NCBI RefSeq assembly: GCF_000027165.1
Contig: NC_013853.1
Location: 558,001-622,000, forward strand
Direction of reading: 5' to 3'
DNA length: 64,000 nucleotides
Source: Streptococcus mitis B6
Lineage (GTDB): Bacteria > Bacillota > Bacilli > Lactobacillales > Streptococcaceae
In this document: in pieces, positions 9,921 through 20,079 of the stretch
How the letters are laid out: each line of letters begins with the position of its first letter
Position numbering within the stretch: the first letter of the stretch is position 1
The notes under the pieces: model-generated
Told to the model about the DNA's origin: nothing
The model's database searches: none
What the model saw: only the letters and a program-made list of their open reading frames with translations
Translations under genes and position numbers: made by a program

Positions 9921-10183
9921 TGATCTTTCTCATTCGTTTTGTTCAAAATGCAGTGGATATCTATTCACTGATTTTAATTATTTTTGCTCTGATGTCTTGG
10001 TTTCCCAATGCTTATGAATCACGTCTTGGACGCTTGATTATTAGTTTAGTGAAACCGATAATCGCTCCCTTGCAACGTTTACCCCTCCAGATTGCAGGTC
10101 TTGACTTGTCTGTCTGGATTGCGGTATTACTAGTTCACTTCCTAGGGGAGCAGTTGATTCGACTTTTAGTGATCTTTCTATGA
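9920..10183 (+). CDS. ylmG: YlmG, YggT-family membrane protein
   Basis: This small 87-aa protein has two hydrophobic segments joined by the family loop 'SWFPNAYESRLGRLIISL' and 'PIIAPLQRLPL'. YggT/YlmG proteins are linked to division and nucleoid or membrane organisation in bacteria and plastids, but the molecular role is unclear. It overlaps sepF by one base and ylmH by four bases, so it is almost certainly co-translated with them. Confidence 0.92.
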   Translation: MIFLIRFVQNAVDIYSLILIIFALMSWFPNAYESRLGRLIISLVKPIIAPLQRLPLQIAGLDLSVWIAVLLVHFLGEQLIRLLVIFL

Positions 10184-10965
10184 ACAAGATGATTTATCAA
10201 CACTTTTCTAAGAATGATTCGTCTTTTATTGATAAGGGAGTAGAATGGATAAAAAAGGTAGAAGATTCTTATTCTCCTTTTTTAACACCTTTTGTAAATC
10301 CCCATCAAGAAAAGATTTTAAAGGTGCTAGCATCAACCAACGGCATCTCCTACATGAGCAGTCGGCAGTTTCTTGAAACTGAATATGTACGGGTACTCCT
10401 GTATCCTGATTATTTTGAGCCAGAATTCTCTGATTTTGAACTTTCCTTGCAAGAAATAGTCTATTCTAATAAGTTTGAACGCCTAACGCATGCAAAAATA
10501 TTAGGGACTGTTTTAAATCAGCTGGGAATTGATAGGAAGCTATTTGGTGATATCTTAGTCAACGAAGAGAGAGCACAGATTATCATTAATCGACAGTTTA
10601 TGCTCCTTTTTCAAGACGGCATTACGAAAATTGCTCGTTTACCGGTTCGTCTAGAAGAACGGCATTTTACTGAGAAAATTGCTATAGTAGAAGATTATCA
10701 AGAATTAGATATTTGTATTGCTAGTTCTAGATTAGATGTTTTTCTAGCAGGTGTCTTCAAGCTGTCTAGAAATCAGGCAAGTCAGTTAATTGAAAAACAG
10801 GCAGTCCAAGTTAATTACCATTTAGTTGAAAAATCAGATTATGCAGTTCAAGTTGGTGATTTGATTAGTGTAAGGAAATTTGGTCGATTGAAACTCATTA
10901 GAGATAATGGGCAAACAAAAAAAGATAAAAAGAAATTAACGGTCCAATTGTTATTAAGTAAGTGA
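10180..10965 (+). CDS. ylmH: YlmH, S4-domain RNA-binding protein
   Basis: The 261-aa protein has an N-terminal mixed domain and a C-terminal S4 RNA-binding domain at about residues 180-245 ('SSRLDVFLAGVFKLSRNQA', then 'QVNYHLVEKSDYAVQVGD'). YlmH homologues bind the ribosome or peptidyl-tRNA and act in rescue of stalled 50S subunits. It overlaps ylmG by four bases. The divIVA start follows nine bases after its stop. Confidence 0.93.
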   Translation: MNKMIYQHFSKNDSSFIDKGVEWIKKVEDSYSPFLTPFVNPHQEKILKVLASTNGISYMSSRQFLETEYVRVLLYPDYFEPEFSDFELSLQEIVYSNKFERLTHAKILGTVLNQLGIDRKLFGDILVNEERAQIIINRQFMLLFQDGITKIARLPVRLEERHFTEKIAIVEDYQELDICIASSRLDVFLAGVFKLSRNQASQLIEKQAVQVNYHLVEKSDYAVQVGDLISVRKFGRLKLIRDNGQTKKDKKKLTVQLLLSK

Positions 10966-10973
10966 GGAAAAAT

Positions 10974-11849
10974 ATGCCAATTACATCGTTAGAAATCAAA
11001 GATAAAACTTTTAGCACACGCTTCAGAGGGTTTGATCAAGAAGAAGTAGATGAATTTTTAGATATTGTAGTCCGTGATTATGAAGATTTGGTTCGCTCTA
11101 ATCATGATAAGGATTTACATATTAAGAGTTTGGAAGAGCGTTTGTCATACTTTGATGAGATGAAAGATTCATTGAGCCAGTCTGTATTGATTGCACAAGA
11201 TACAGCAGAGCGAGTAAAACAAGCTGCAACGGAACGTTCAAATAATATTATCCAACAAGCAGAGCAAGATGCCCAACGTTTGTTGGAAGAAGCTAAGTAC
11301 AAGGCAAATGAAATTCTTCGTCAAGCAACTGACAATGCTAAGAAGGTTGCTGTTGAAACAGAAGAATTGAAGAACAAGAGTCGTGTCTTCCATCAACGTC
11401 TTAAATCTACAATTGAGAGCCAGTTAGCAATTGTTGAATCTTCAGATTGGGAAGATATTCTGCGCCCAACAGCGACTTATCTTCAGACAAGTGATGAAGC
11501 TTTCAAAGAAGTGGTCAGCGAAGTCTTAGGTGACTCTGTCTTGCAACAACATCCAGAGGAAGAACCAATTGATATTACTCGCCAGTTTTCTCCCGAGGAA
11601 ATGGCTGAGTTGCAAGCGCGTATCGAAGCGGCTAATAAGGAACTTGCAGAAGCCGAAGCAAGAGCTGAGCAGGAACAAGTGGTTTCACCAGCTCCGGTTG
11701 TTGAAGAAAGTCCAGCTCATCCAGTTGGTCCAATGTATGAAGAGCCAGAAGTAGCTCCAAGCCATTATTCAGGACCAACACCAGCTACTGAAGCTGTAAA
11801 CTCAGAACCAGGTTTTGCGGCACCGCAAGAATCTGTTACAATTTTATAA
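10974..11849 (+). CDS. divIVA: Cell division initiation protein DivIVA
   Basis: DivIVA binds curved membrane at septa and poles and organises septal and peripheral growth in cocci. The 291-aa protein begins 'MPITSLEIKDKTFSTRFRGF', the membrane-binding N-terminal domain, and continues with a long coiled coil (about residues 28-165) rich in Glu, Lys and Gln. An acidic Pro/Glu-rich C-terminal tail follows. The ATG at 10974 is chosen because the protein then begins at the canonical DivIVA N-terminus and GAGGAA lies just upstream; an extension to 10962 is unlikely. It ends the division cluster; the ileS T-box follows. Confidence 0.97.
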   Translation: MPITSLEIKDKTFSTRFRGFDQEEVDEFLDIVVRDYEDLVRSNHDKDLHIKSLEERLSYFDEMKDSLSQSVLIAQDTAERVKQAATERSNNIIQQAEQDAQRLLEEAKYKANEILRQATDNAKKVAVETEELKNKSRVFHQRLKSTIESQLAIVESSDWEDILRPTATYLQTSDEAFKEVVSEVLGDSVLQQHPEEEPIDITRQFSPEEMAELQARIEAANKELAEAEARAEQEQVVSPAPVVEESPAHPVGPMYEEPEVAPSHYSGPTPATEAVNSEPGFAAPQESVTIL

Positions 11850-11861
11850 GAAATATTCTGA

Positions 11862-12073
11862 GAACAATATCTTATCCTTATATTTCCAGCGAGCAGGAGA
11901 TGGTGTGAGTCCTGTAATCTCTATTGATAAGATTATCCTCTCAAAAACTCAAGTCTGAATGAAGTAAGATTTGACGTTCCCCACGTTACGGGATAAGAGG
12001 GAGAAAGACTAAATCTTTTTCCGAATAAAGGTGGTACCACGATTTTCGTCCTTTTTGGCAGTCGTGGTTTTTA
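11862..12073 (+). promoter_or_regulatory. T-box riboswitch upstream of ileS
   Basis: The conserved T-box sequence AAGGTGGTACCACG is at 12028-12041. It can pair in an antiterminator, or its 3' part can form the terminator stem ACCACGA/TCGTGGT (12036-12068) followed by TTTTT. Upstream is a long structured leader (stem I) with a plausible isoleucine specifier ATC at 11917-11919. Uncharged tRNA-Ile should stabilise the antiterminator and turn ileS on. The exact 5' end was not determined. Confidence 0.93.
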
Positions 12074-12101
12074 ATTTGTTATTATTTATAAAGGAGATAC
12101 C

Positions 12102-14894
12102 ATGAAACTCAAAGATACCCTTAATCTTGGGAAAACAGCTTTCCCAATGCGTGCAGGCCTTCCTACCAAAGAGCCAGTTTGGCAAAAGGAATGGGAAGAT
12201 GCAAAACTTTATCAACGTCGTCAAGAACTAAATGAAGGGAAACCTCATTTTGTCTTGCATGATGGCCCTCCATACGCAAACGGAAATATCCACGTTGGAC
12301 ATGCCATGAATCATATCTCAAAAGATATCATCATTCGTTCTAAGTCTATGTCAGGTTTTAACGCACCTTATATTCCAGGTTGGGATACTCATGGTCTGCC
12401 AATCGAGCAAGTTTTGGCAAAGCAAGGTGTTAAGCGCAAAGAAATGGACTTGGTTGAGTACTTAAAACTTTGTCGTGAGTACGCTCTTTCTCAAGTTTAT
12501 AAACAACGTGATGATTTCAAGCGTTTGGGGATGTCAGGTGACTGGGAAAATTTATATGTGACTTTAACTCCAGACTATGAAGCAGCCCAAATCCGTGTCT
12601 TTGGTGAGATGGCTAATAAGGGTTATATCTACCGTGGTGCCAAGCCAGTTTACTGGTCTTGGTCATCTGAGTCAGCCCTTGCCGAAGCGGAAATTGAATA
12701 CCATGATTTGGTTTCAACTTCTCTTTACTATGCTAATAAGGTAAAAGATGGCAAAGGTGTTCTAGATACAGATACTTATATCGTTGTTTGGACAACTACT
12801 CCATTTACTATCACAGCTTCGCGCGGTTTGACTGTTGGAGCGGATATTGATTACGTCTTGGTTCAACCTGCTGGTGAAGCTCGTAAGTTTGTGGTTGCTG
12901 CAGAATTATTGAATAGTTTATCTGAGAAATTTGGCTGGTCTGATGTTCAAGTTTTGAAAACTTACCGTGGTCAAGAATTGAACCACATTGTAACAGAACA
13001 CCCATGGGATACAGCTGTAGATGAATTGGTTATTCTTGGTGACCACGTTACAACTGACTCTGGTACTGGTATTGTCCATACAGCCCCTGGTTTTGGTGAG
13101 GACGACTACAATGTTGGTATTGCTAATGGTCTTGAAGTCGCAGTCACTGTTGATGAACGTGGTATCATGATGGCTAATGCTGGTGCTGAGTTTGAAGGTC
13201 AATTCTATGACAAGGTGGTTCCAACTGTTATCGAAAAACTCGGTAACCTCCTTCTTGCCCAAGAAGAAATTTCTCACTCATATCCATTTGACTGGCGTAC
13301 CAAGAAACCAATTATCTGGCGTGCAGTACCACAGTGGTTCGCCTCTGTTTCAAAATTCCGCCAAGAAATCTTGGATGCTATTGATAAAGTTAAATTCCAT
13401 ACAGAATGGGGTAAAGTCCGTCTATATAATATGATTCGTGACCGTGGTGACTGGGTTATCTCTCGTCAACGTGCTTGGGGTGTTCCACTTCCAATCTTCT
13501 ACGCTGAAGACGGTACAGCGATTATGACAGCTGAGACTATTGAACATGTGGCTCAACTCTTTGAAGTACATGGTTCAAGCATTTGGTGGGAACGTAATGC
13601 CAAAGATCTCTTGCCAGAAGGATTTACACATCCAGGTTCTCCAAATGGGGAGTTCAAGAAAGAAACAGATATTATGGATGTATGGTTTGACTCAGGTTCA
13701 TCATGGAATGGTGTTTTGGTAAATCGTCCAAATCTGACTTATCCAGCTGACCTTTACCTTGAAGGTTCTGACCAATACCGTGGTTGGTTCAACTCATCAC
13801 TCATTACATCTGTTGCCAACCATGGCGTAGCACCTTACAAACAAATCTTGTCACAAGGTTTTACTCTTGATGGTAAAGGTGAGAAGATGTCTAAATCTCT
13901 TGGAAATACCATTGCTCCAAGTGATGTTGAAAAACAATTCGGTGCTGAAATCTTGCGTCTCTGGGTAACAAGTGTTGACTCAAGCAATGACGTACGTATC
14001 TCTATGGATATCTTGAGCCAAGTCTCTGAAACTTACCGTAAGATTCGTAACACACTTCGCTTCTTGATTGCCAATACTTCTGACTTTAATCCAGCTCAAG
14101 ATGCAGTCGCTTTCGATGAACTTCGTTCAGTTGATAAGTACATGACGATTCGCTTTAACCAGCTTGTGAAGACTATTCGTGATGCTTATGCTGACTTTGA
14201 ATTCTTGACAATCTATAAGGCCTTGGTAAACTTTATCAACGTTGACTTATCAGCCTTCTACCTTGACTTCGCTAAAGACGTTGTTTATATCGAAGGTGCC
14301 AAATCATTGGAACGCCGTCAAATGCAGACTGTCTTCTATGACATTCTTGTGAAAATTACGAAACTCTTGACACCAATCCTTCCTCACACTGCGGAAGAAA
14401 TCTGGTCATATCTTGAGTTTGAAGCAGAAGACTTCGTTCAATTGTCAGAATTGCCAGAAGCAGAGACATTTGCTAACCAAGAAGAAATCTTGGATACATG
14501 GGCTGCCTTCATGGACTTCCGTGGACAAGCTCAAAAAGCCTTGGAAGAAGCTCGTAATGCCAAAGTTATCGGTAAATCACTTGAAGCACACTTGACAGTT
14601 TATCCAAACGAAGTGGTGAAAACCCTACTCGAAGCAGTAAACAGCAATGTAGCTCAACTTTTGATTGTGTCTGAATTGACCATCGCAGAAGGCCCAGCTC
14701 CAGAAGCTGCCGTTAGCTTCGAAGATGTAGCCTTCACAGTAGAACGCGCTGTAGGTGAAGTATGTGACCGTTGCCGTCGCATCGACCCAACAACAGCAGA
14801 ACGCAGCTACCATGCAGTCATCTGTGACCACTGTGCAAGCATCGTAGAAGAAAACTTTGCGGACGCAGTCGCAGAAGGATTTGAAGAGAAATAA
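12102..14894 (+). CDS. ileS: Isoleucyl-tRNA synthetase
   Basis: IleS charges tRNA-Ile with isoleucine and edits valine. The 930-aa class I enzyme has the HIGH-type motif '[13 protein letters not shown]' near residue 57, the CP1 editing domain with '[15 protein letters not shown]' near residue 230, and the '[12 protein letters not shown]' catalytic loop near residue 595. The C-terminal zinc site has CDRC and CDHC pairs near residues 888-908. AAAGGAG precedes the ATG. Expression is expected to follow isoleucine starvation through the leader T-box. Length and motifs are typical. Confidence 0.99.
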   Translation: MKLKDTLNLGKTAFPMRAGLPTKEPVWQKEWEDAKLYQRRQELNEGKPHFVLHDGPPYANGNIHVGHAMNHISKDIIIRSKSMSGFNAPYIPGWDTHGLPIEQVLAKQGVKRKEMDLVEYLKLCREYALSQVYKQRDDFKRLGMSGDWENLYVTLTPDYEAAQIRVFGEMANKGYIYRGAKPVYWSWSSESALAEAEIEYHDLVSTSLYYANKVKDGKGVLDTDTYIVVWTTTPFTITASRGLTVGADIDYVLVQPAGEARKFVVAAELLNSLSEKFGWSDVQVLKTYRGQELNHIVTEHPWDTAVDELVILGDHVTTDSGTGIVHTAPGFGEDDYNVGIANGLEVAVTVDERGIMMANAGAEFEGQFYDKVVPTVIEKLGNLLLAQEEISHSYPFDWRTKKPIIWRAVPQWFASVSKFRQEILDAIDKVKFHTEWGKVRLYNMIRDRGDWVISRQRAWGVPLPIFYAEDGTAIMTAETIEHVAQLFEVHGSSIWWERNAKDLLPEGFTHPGSPNGEFKKETDIMDVWFDSGSSWNGVLVNRPNLTYPADLYLEGSDQYRGWFNSSLITSVANHGVAPYKQILSQGFTLDGKGEKMSKSLGNTIAPSDVEKQFGAEILRLWVTSVDSSNDVRISMDILSQVSETYRKIRNTLRFLIANTSDFNPAQDAVAFDELRSVDKYMTIRFNQLVKTIRDAYADFEFLTIYKALVNFINVDLSAFYLDFAKDVVYIEGAKSLERRQMQTVFYDILVKITKLLTPILPHTAEEIWSYLEFEAEDFVQLSELPEAETFANQEEILDTWAAFMDFRGQAQKALEEARNAKVIGKSLEAHLTVYPNEVVKTLLEAVNSNVAQLLIVSELTIAEGPAPEAAVSFEDVAFTVERAVGEVCDRCRRIDPTTAERSYHAVICDHCASIVEENFADAVAEGFEEK

Positions 14895-14954
14895 GTTAAA
14901 GAGTCTAGGGAAAACTCAATTTGAGAAGAAAAGACAACTAATTTTATAATCTAT

Positions 14955-15001
14955 AAAACGCATTGTATCACGTTTTTGAACACCTGATATGATGTGTTTT
15001 T
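14955..15001. repeat. Dispersed terminator-like hairpin repeat, copy 1
   Basis: An AAAACGCAT...ATGTGTTTT palindrome with inner GTATCA/TGATAT arms ends in a T-run. Related copies occur at 26734-26780 and 43672-43709. Here it can terminate ileS transcription. The rest of the 14895-15446 gap holds a BOX element and AT-rich DNA with no gene seen. Confidence 0.6.
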
Positions 15002-15041
15002 ATTTATTTTGAAAATTTGCCAGGTGTGACTTTGTATACTC

Positions 15042-15190
15042 ATACTCAATGAAAATCAAAAAGCAAACTAGGAAGCTAGCCGCAGGCTGCTCAAAACACT
15101 GTTTTGAGGTTGTAGATAAGACTGACGAAGTCAGTCACATATATATGACAAGGAGACGCTGACGTGGTTTGAAGAGATTTTCGAAGAGTA
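15042..15190 (+). repeat. BOX element (boxA to boxC direction)
   Basis: The unit runs from ATACTCAATGAAAATC to TTTTCGAAGAGTAT. It contains the boxA-like 'caaactaggaagctagccgc' part and the boxC-like 'ctgacgtggtttgaagag' part, about 149 bp. It matches the BOX repeats known from S. pneumoniae and relatives, and a near-identical copy lies at 22788-22937. Confidence 0.9.
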
Positions 15191-15446
15191 TCAACAAGAA
15201 TCAAAGATAAAGGTAGCAAGCTAACAGCAGTAAGATAAAATACGGATTTGATATTTCAGGTAAGAACTGATAAGCTATGTAACATTTTTATAATAATAAA
15301 GGGGATATTTATTTTGAATATTTGAAGAGTATTATATTTTATTTCATATTATGCAAGTTTTTATTTTACAATTCCAGAAAATGCTTTTTTTTTTTTAGCA
15401 AATATGATACAATCTTATTTGAAAAAAATAAAAAAGGAGATTTATT

Positions 15447-15845
15447 ATGAAGTCAAAAGCTTTAGCACTTTATAGTGGTATTGTTGGTTTAGTAGGTGGA
15501 ATCTACTTACTTATTGCCCCATTTCTTTTACTAGCAGCAGTTGTGAGTACAGCTGCTACAGCAACAGCTACACAGAGTCCTGAATTAACTGCATCTACAA
15601 CAGTTGCAGGAGTTGCAGGAGTTTTACTTCCAACCGTTTTAAAAATTGCTATTTTAGTTTTAGGAATTGTTGCGATTGTATACTATAAGGGAGAAAGTCG
15701 TGTTGGTTCGGCTCCTTCTGTCCTATTAATCGTAGGTGGAGCAGTTGGCTTGATTCCAGCCCTTGGTTGGGTAGGAGGAATCCTAGCAATTATCGGTGGT
15801 TCACTATTTTTAGGAAGTCTCAAAAAATTCAAAGTTGAAGGATAA
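15447..15845 (+). CDS. Small hydrophobic membrane protein of unknown function
   Basis: This 132-aa protein has four likely membrane segments: 'GIVGLVGGIYLLIAPFLLL', a stretch after an Ala/Thr-rich extracytoplasmic loop, 'LKIAILVLGIVAIVYY', and a Gly-rich hairpin near the end. It ends in a short basic tail, KKFKVEG. AAAAAGGAG precedes the ATG, and a hairpin terminator follows the stop. I do not recognise a characterised family, although DUF4064-like small membrane proteins have this look. It is monocistronic, after a BOX element. Confidence 0.75.
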   Translation: MKSKALALYSGIVGLVGGIYLLIAPFLLLAAVVSTAATATATQSPELTASTTVAGVAGVLLPTVLKIAILVLGIVAIVYYKGESRVGSAPSVLLIVGGAVGLIPALGWVGGILAIIGGSLFLGSLKKFKVEG

Positions 15846-15850
15846 AAAAT

Positions 15851-15885
15851 AAGGAAAAGGATTGCCAAACAGTCCTTTCCTTTTT
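15851..15885 (+). terminator. Intrinsic terminator
   Basis: AAGGAAAAGGATTG pairs with CAGTCCTTTCCTTTTT just after the small membrane protein gene. Confidence 0.8.
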
Positions 15886-15975
15886 GGTTTTGACTAGCTT
15901 TTTTGTGAAAAATTGTGTAAAATAGAATAGATAAACGAGGGGAAACCTCGGAAAATTTAAAGGAGAATCCATCTA

Positions 15976-16668
15976 ATGGTAAAATTGGTTTTTGCTCGCC
16001 ACGGTGAGTCTGAATGGAACAAAGCTAACCTTTTCACTGGTTGGGCTGATGTTGATTTGTCTGAAAAAGGTACACAACAAGCGATTGACGCTGGTAAATT
16101 GATTAAAGAAGCTGGTATCGAATTTGACCAAGCTTACACTTCAGTATTGAAACGTGCTATTAAAACAACGAACTTGGCTCTTGAAGCTTCTGACCAATTG
16201 TGGGTTCCAGTTGAAAAATCATGGCGCTTGAACGAACGTCACTACGGTGGTTTGACTGGTAAAAACAAAGCTGAAGCTGCTGAGCAATTTGGTGATGAAC
16301 AAGTTCACATCTGGCGTCGTTCATACGATGTATTGCCTCCAAACATGGACCGTGATGATGAACACTCAGCTCACACAGACCGTCGTTACGCTTCACTTGA
16401 CGACTCAGTTATCCCAGATGCTGAAAACTTGAAAGTGACTTTGGAACGTGCCCTTCCATTCTGGGAAGATAAAATCGCTCCAGCTCTTAAAGATGGTAAA
16501 AACGTATTCGTAGGAGCTCATGGTAACTCAATCCGTGCCCTTGTAAAACACATCAAAGGTTTGTCAGATGACGAAATCATGGACGTGGAAATCCCTAACT
16601 TCCCACCATTGGTATTCGAATTCGACGAAAAATTGAACGTAGTTTCTGAATACTACCTTGGAAAATAA
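15976..16668 (+). CDS. gpmA: 2,3-bisphosphoglycerate-dependent phosphoglycerate mutase
   Basis: GpmA interconverts 3- and 2-phosphoglycerate in glycolysis. The 230-aa protein has the catalytic phosphohistidine in '[11 protein letters not shown]' (His9), then '[15 protein letters not shown]', '[14 protein letters not shown]' and the second active-site histidine in '[15 protein letters not shown]'. Codons look strongly biased, as expected for a highly expressed glycolytic gene. AAAGGAG precedes the ATG and a terminator follows the stop. Confidence 0.99.
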   Translation: MVKLVFARHGESEWNKANLFTGWADVDLSEKGTQQAIDAGKLIKEAGIEFDQAYTSVLKRAIKTTNLALEASDQLWVPVEKSWRLNERHYGGLTGKNKAEAAEQFGDEQVHIWRRSYDVLPPNMDRDDEHSAHTDRRYASLDDSVIPDAENLKVTLERALPFWEDKIAPALKDGKNVFVGAHGNSIRALVKHIKGLSDDEIMDVEIPNFPPLVFEFDEKLNVVSEYYLGK

Positions 16669-16680
16669 AAAATTGTAAGT

Positions 16681-16704
16681 CTAGAATTGATTTCTAGGCT
16701 TTTT
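16681..16704 (+). terminator. gpmA terminator
   Basis: CTAGAA and TTCTAG form the stem around TTGAT, followed by GCTTTTT. Confidence 0.8.
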
Positions 16705-16720
16705 ATGTTAGTATGGTAGT

Positions 16721-19132
16721 ATGATAAGGAATAAAAAACAAGATTATGTATTGGCCTACAAGCAACCAGCGTCAACAACATATAAGGGGTGGGAAGAAGA
16801 GGCCTTACCAATAGGCAATGGTTCTTTAGGGGCAAAAGTATTTGGCCTTATAGGTGCTGAGAGGATTCAATTTAATGAAAAAAGTCTCTGGTCTGGTGGT
16901 CCACTTCCTGATAGTTCAGATTATCAGGGTGGAAATCTTCAAGATCAGCATAACTTTTTAACTGATATTCGGCAGGCTTTGGAAAAGAGAGATTACAATC
17001 GGACTAAGGAACTGGCTGAACAGCACCTGGTCGGGCCCAAAACGAGTCAATATGGGACCTATCTGTCCTTTGGGGATATTCATATTGAATTTAGTAATCA
17101 AGGCAAGACTTTGTATCAGGTGACGGATTACCAGAGGCAGCTTAATATCAGTAAGGCGCTTGCGACGGCTTCTTATGTCTATAAGGGAACGAAATTTGAA
17201 CGTGAAACTTTTGCGAGTTTTCCAGATGATCTCTTGGTTCAGCGCTATACTAAGGAAGGGTTGGAAACTCTAGATTTTACTATAGAACTATCCTTGACCC
17301 ATGATTTGGCTTCTGATGGAAAGTATGAGCAGGAAAAATCTGATTACAAGGAGTGCCAGCTGGATATATCTGATTCTTATATCTTGATGAAGGGAAGAGT
17401 TAAGGATAATGACCTGCAGTTTACTAGCTGTTTAGCTTGGGAAACGGATGGGGACATTAGAGTCTGGTCAAATAAGGTTCAGATATCAGGAGCTAGTTAT
17501 GCTAATCTCTTCTTGGCGGCTAAGACAGATTTTGCCCAAAATCCTGCTAGTAATTATCGCAAGAAAATAGATTTGGAGAAACAGGTTAAGGACTTGGTGG
17601 AGATAGCTAAAGAAAAGGGCTATGCCCAATTGAAATCAAGGCATATTCAGGATTACCAAGCCTTATTCCAACGTGTTCAATTGGATTTGGGAGCTGATGT
17701 AGACACATCCACTACAGATGATTTGCTAAAAAATTATAAGCCACAAGAGGGGCAGGTTTTGGAGGAGCTATTCTTCCAGTATGGACGGTATTTATTGATT
17801 AGTTCTTCTAGAGATTGCCCAGATGCTCTACCAGCTAATCTACAGGGAATCTGGAATGCGGTCGACAATCCTCCTTGGAATTCGGACTATCACTTGAATA
17901 TCAATCTGCAGATGAATTATTGGCCAGCCTATGTTACCAATCTCTTAGAGACGGCCTTTCCGGTCATCAACTATATCGATGATTTGCGTGTCTATGGTCG
18001 TCTAGCGGCTGCAAGGTATGCAGGAATCGTCTCTCAGGAAGGGGAGGAGAATGGTTGGTTGGTTCATACTCAAGCGACTCCCTTTGGTTGGACGGCACCT
18101 GGTTGGAATTACTATTGGGGTTGGTCACCAGCTGCCAATGCGTGGCTGATGCAAACTGTTTATGAAGCCTATTCATTTTATAGTGATCAAGACTATCTCA
18201 GGGAGAAAATTTATCCCATGTTGAGGGAAACGGTTTATTTTTGGAATGATTTTTTACATGAGGATAGGCAGGCGCAGCGTTGGGTGTCTTCTCCGTCTTA
18301 TTCTCCAGAACATGGGCCGATTTCGATTGGCAATACCTATGACCAATCTCTGATTTGGCAATTATTCCATGATTTTATTCAGGCTGCTCAGGAATTGGGA
18401 CTGGATGGGGATTTGTTGACTGAGGTCAAGGAGAAGTTTGACTTGCTTAATCCTCTTCAACTCACTCAATCTGGTCGAATCAGAGAGTGGTATGAGGAGG
18501 AAGAGCAGCATTTTCAAAATGAGAAAGTGGAGGCCCAGCATCGGCACGCTTCCCATCTAGTGGGACTCTATCCTGGAAATCTCTTTAGTTACAAGGGACA
18601 AGAGTATCTTGAAGCGGCGCGTGCTAGTCTCAATGATCGTGGAGATGGGGGAACAGGCTGGTCCAAGGCTAATAAGATCAATCTTTGGGCCCGCTTGGGA
18701 GATGGCAATCGAGCCTATAAATTATTAGCAGAGCAGTTAAAGACATCCACCTTGCCAAATCTTTGGTGTAGCCACCCTCCTTTTCAGATAGATGGTAATT
18801 TTGGTGCTAGCAGTGGAATGGCAGAAATGTTACTCCAGTCTCATACAGCTTATCTGGTACCTCTAGCCGCCCTACCCGATGCATGCTCAACAGGTTCCGT
18901 TTCAGGCTTAATGGCACGTGGACATTTTGAACTTAGCATGCGCTGGGAGGATGAAAAACTCTTACAGTTGACCATTTTATCAAGAAGTGGAGGAGATTTG
19001 CGAATCTCTTATCCAGGGATTGAAAAAAGTGTGATTGAAGTGAATCAAGAAAAAGCAAAAGTGAAATGCGTAGAGAAAGATTGTATTTCGGTGGCAACAG
19101 CAGAAGGTGATCTGGTTCAATTTTATTTTTAA
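16721..19132 (+). CDS. Glycoside hydrolase family 95 protein (alpha-L-fucosidase type)
   Basis: The 803-aa protein opens with 'AYKQPASTTYKGWEEEALPIGNG', a beta-rich N-terminal domain typical of GH95, followed by an (alpha/alpha)6 barrel. Conserved barrel segments are 'SRDCPDALPANLQGIWN', 'DYHLNINLQMNYWPAY' (the Asn pair of GH95 catalysis), 'HRHASHLVGLYPGNLFS' and 'GGTGWSKANKINLWARLGDG'. GH95 enzymes remove fucose from host-like glycans, or galactose in some members. No signal peptide is visible, so it likely acts in the cytoplasm on imported oligosaccharides. No sugar transporter gene is adjacent. Confidence 0.88.
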   Translation: MIRNKKQDYVLAYKQPASTTYKGWEEEALPIGNGSLGAKVFGLIGAERIQFNEKSLWSGGPLPDSSDYQGGNLQDQHNFLTDIRQALEKRDYNRTKELAEQHLVGPKTSQYGTYLSFGDIHIEFSNQGKTLYQVTDYQRQLNISKALATASYVYKGTKFERETFASFPDDLLVQRYTKEGLETLDFTIELSLTHDLASDGKYEQEKSDYKECQLDISDSYILMKGRVKDNDLQFTSCLAWETDGDIRVWSNKVQISGASYANLFLAAKTDFAQNPASNYRKKIDLEKQVKDLVEIAKEKGYAQLKSRHIQDYQALFQRVQLDLGADVDTSTTDDLLKNYKPQEGQVLEELFFQYGRYLLISSSRDCPDALPANLQGIWNAVDNPPWNSDYHLNINLQMNYWPAYVTNLLETAFPVINYIDDLRVYGRLAAARYAGIVSQEGEENGWLVHTQATPFGWTAPGWNYYWGWSPAANAWLMQTVYEAYSFYSDQDYLREKIYPMLRETVYFWNDFLHEDRQAQRWVSSPSYSPEHGPISIGNTYDQSLIWQLFHDFIQAAQELGLDGDLLTEVKEKFDLLNPLQLTQSGRIREWYEEEEQHFQNEKVEAQHRHASHLVGLYPGNLFSYKGQEYLEAARASLNDRGDGGTGWSKANKINLWARLGDGNRAYKLLAEQLKTSTLPNLWCSHPPFQIDGNFGASSGMAEMLLQSHTAYLVPLAALPDACSTGSVSGLMARGHFELSMRWEDEKLLQLTILSRSGGDLRISYPGIEKSVIEVNQEKAKVKCVEKDCISVATAEGDLVQFYF

Positions 19133-19141
19133 GAAGATGTT

Positions 19142-19254
19142 ATACTCTTCTAAAATCTCTTCAAACCATGTCAGCTTTATTTGCAACCTCAAAGCAGTGC
19201 TTTGAGCAACCTGTGGCTAGCTTCCTAGTTTGCTCTTTGATTTTCATTGAGTAT
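19142..19254 (-). repeat. BOX element, inverted and shortened
   Basis: It reads ATACTCTTC... to ...CATTGAGTAT, the reverse of the copy at 15042-15190. The middle (boxB and part of boxC) is reduced, giving about 113 bp. It begins ten bases after the GH95 stop. Confidence 0.85.
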
Positions 19255-19376
19255 TAGAAGGCAGTAGTTTGAGACTGCCTTTTAATAAGGATTTGAGAAT
19301 GTAAGCAGTTTCTAACTAGTTGAAAAAGCGTTATAATGGTAATATGAAGTAATTTGTTTGAGAGAGGGTGGGTCTT

Positions 19377-20078
19377 ATGGCTTATATTGAGATGAAACAC
19401 TGTTACAAGCGTTATCAGGTTGGGGACACGGAGATCGTGGCCAATCGTGATGTGAATTTTGAGATTGAAAAGGGTGAATTGGTGATTATTCTAGGTGCGT
19501 CTGGTGCAGGCAAGTCAACGGTCCTTAACCTTCTTGGGGGAATGGATACCAATGATGAAGGGGAAATCTGGATTGATGGTGTCAATATTGCAGACTATAG
19601 TTCCCACCAGAGAACCAATTACCGTAGAAATGATGTTGGTTTTGTTTTTCAGTTTTATAATCTAGTGTCCAATCTGACAGCTAAGGAAAATGTGGAGTTG
19701 GCCTCAGAAATCGTGACAGATGCCTTGGATCCAGAGCAAGTGCTCAAAGACGTAGGTCTGGCTCATCGTCTCAATAACTTTCCAGCCCAGCTTTCTGGAG
19801 GGGAGCAACAGCGAGTCTCCATTGCACGCGCAGTAGCTAAAAATCCTAAAATTCTCCTTTGTGATGAACCAACTGGAGCCTTGGATTATCAGACAGGCAA
19901 GCAAGTCTTGAAGATTCTCCAAGACATGTCTCATCAAAAGGGAGCGACGGTAATCATCGTGACTCATAATGGAGCTTTGGCGCCCATTGCTGATCGCGTG
20001 ATTCATATGCACGATGCCAGTGTCAAGGATGTGGTGATCAACCAGCATCCTCAGGATATCGACAGTTTGGAGTACTAG
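19377..20078 (+). CDS. ABC transporter ATP-binding protein (MacB/LolD-like)
   Basis: The 233-aa ATPase has Walker A 'GASGAGKST' near residue 39, Q-loop '[16 protein letters not shown]', signature '[14 protein letters not shown]', Walker B '[11 protein letters not shown]' and H-loop '[10 protein letters not shown]'. These are hallmarks of the MacB/LolD/BceA group that pairs with FtsX-like permeases. The ATG at 19377 is preferred to an upstream GTG because the protein then starts '[13 protein letters not shown]'. It is one base from its permease partner, and a TATAAT-like promoter element lies about 45 bases upstream. Confidence 0.93.
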   Translation: MAYIEMKHCYKRYQVGDTEIVANRDVNFEIEKGELVIILGASGAGKSTVLNLLGGMDTNDEGEIWIDGVNIADYSSHQRTNYRRNDVGFVFQFYNLVSNLTAKENVELASEIVTDALDPEQVLKDVGLAHRLNNFPAQLSGGEQQRVSIARAVAKNPKILLCDEPTGALDYQTGKQVLKILQDMSHQKGATVIIVTHNGALAPIADRVIHMHDASVKDVVINQHPQDIDSLEY

Positions 20079-20079
20079 C

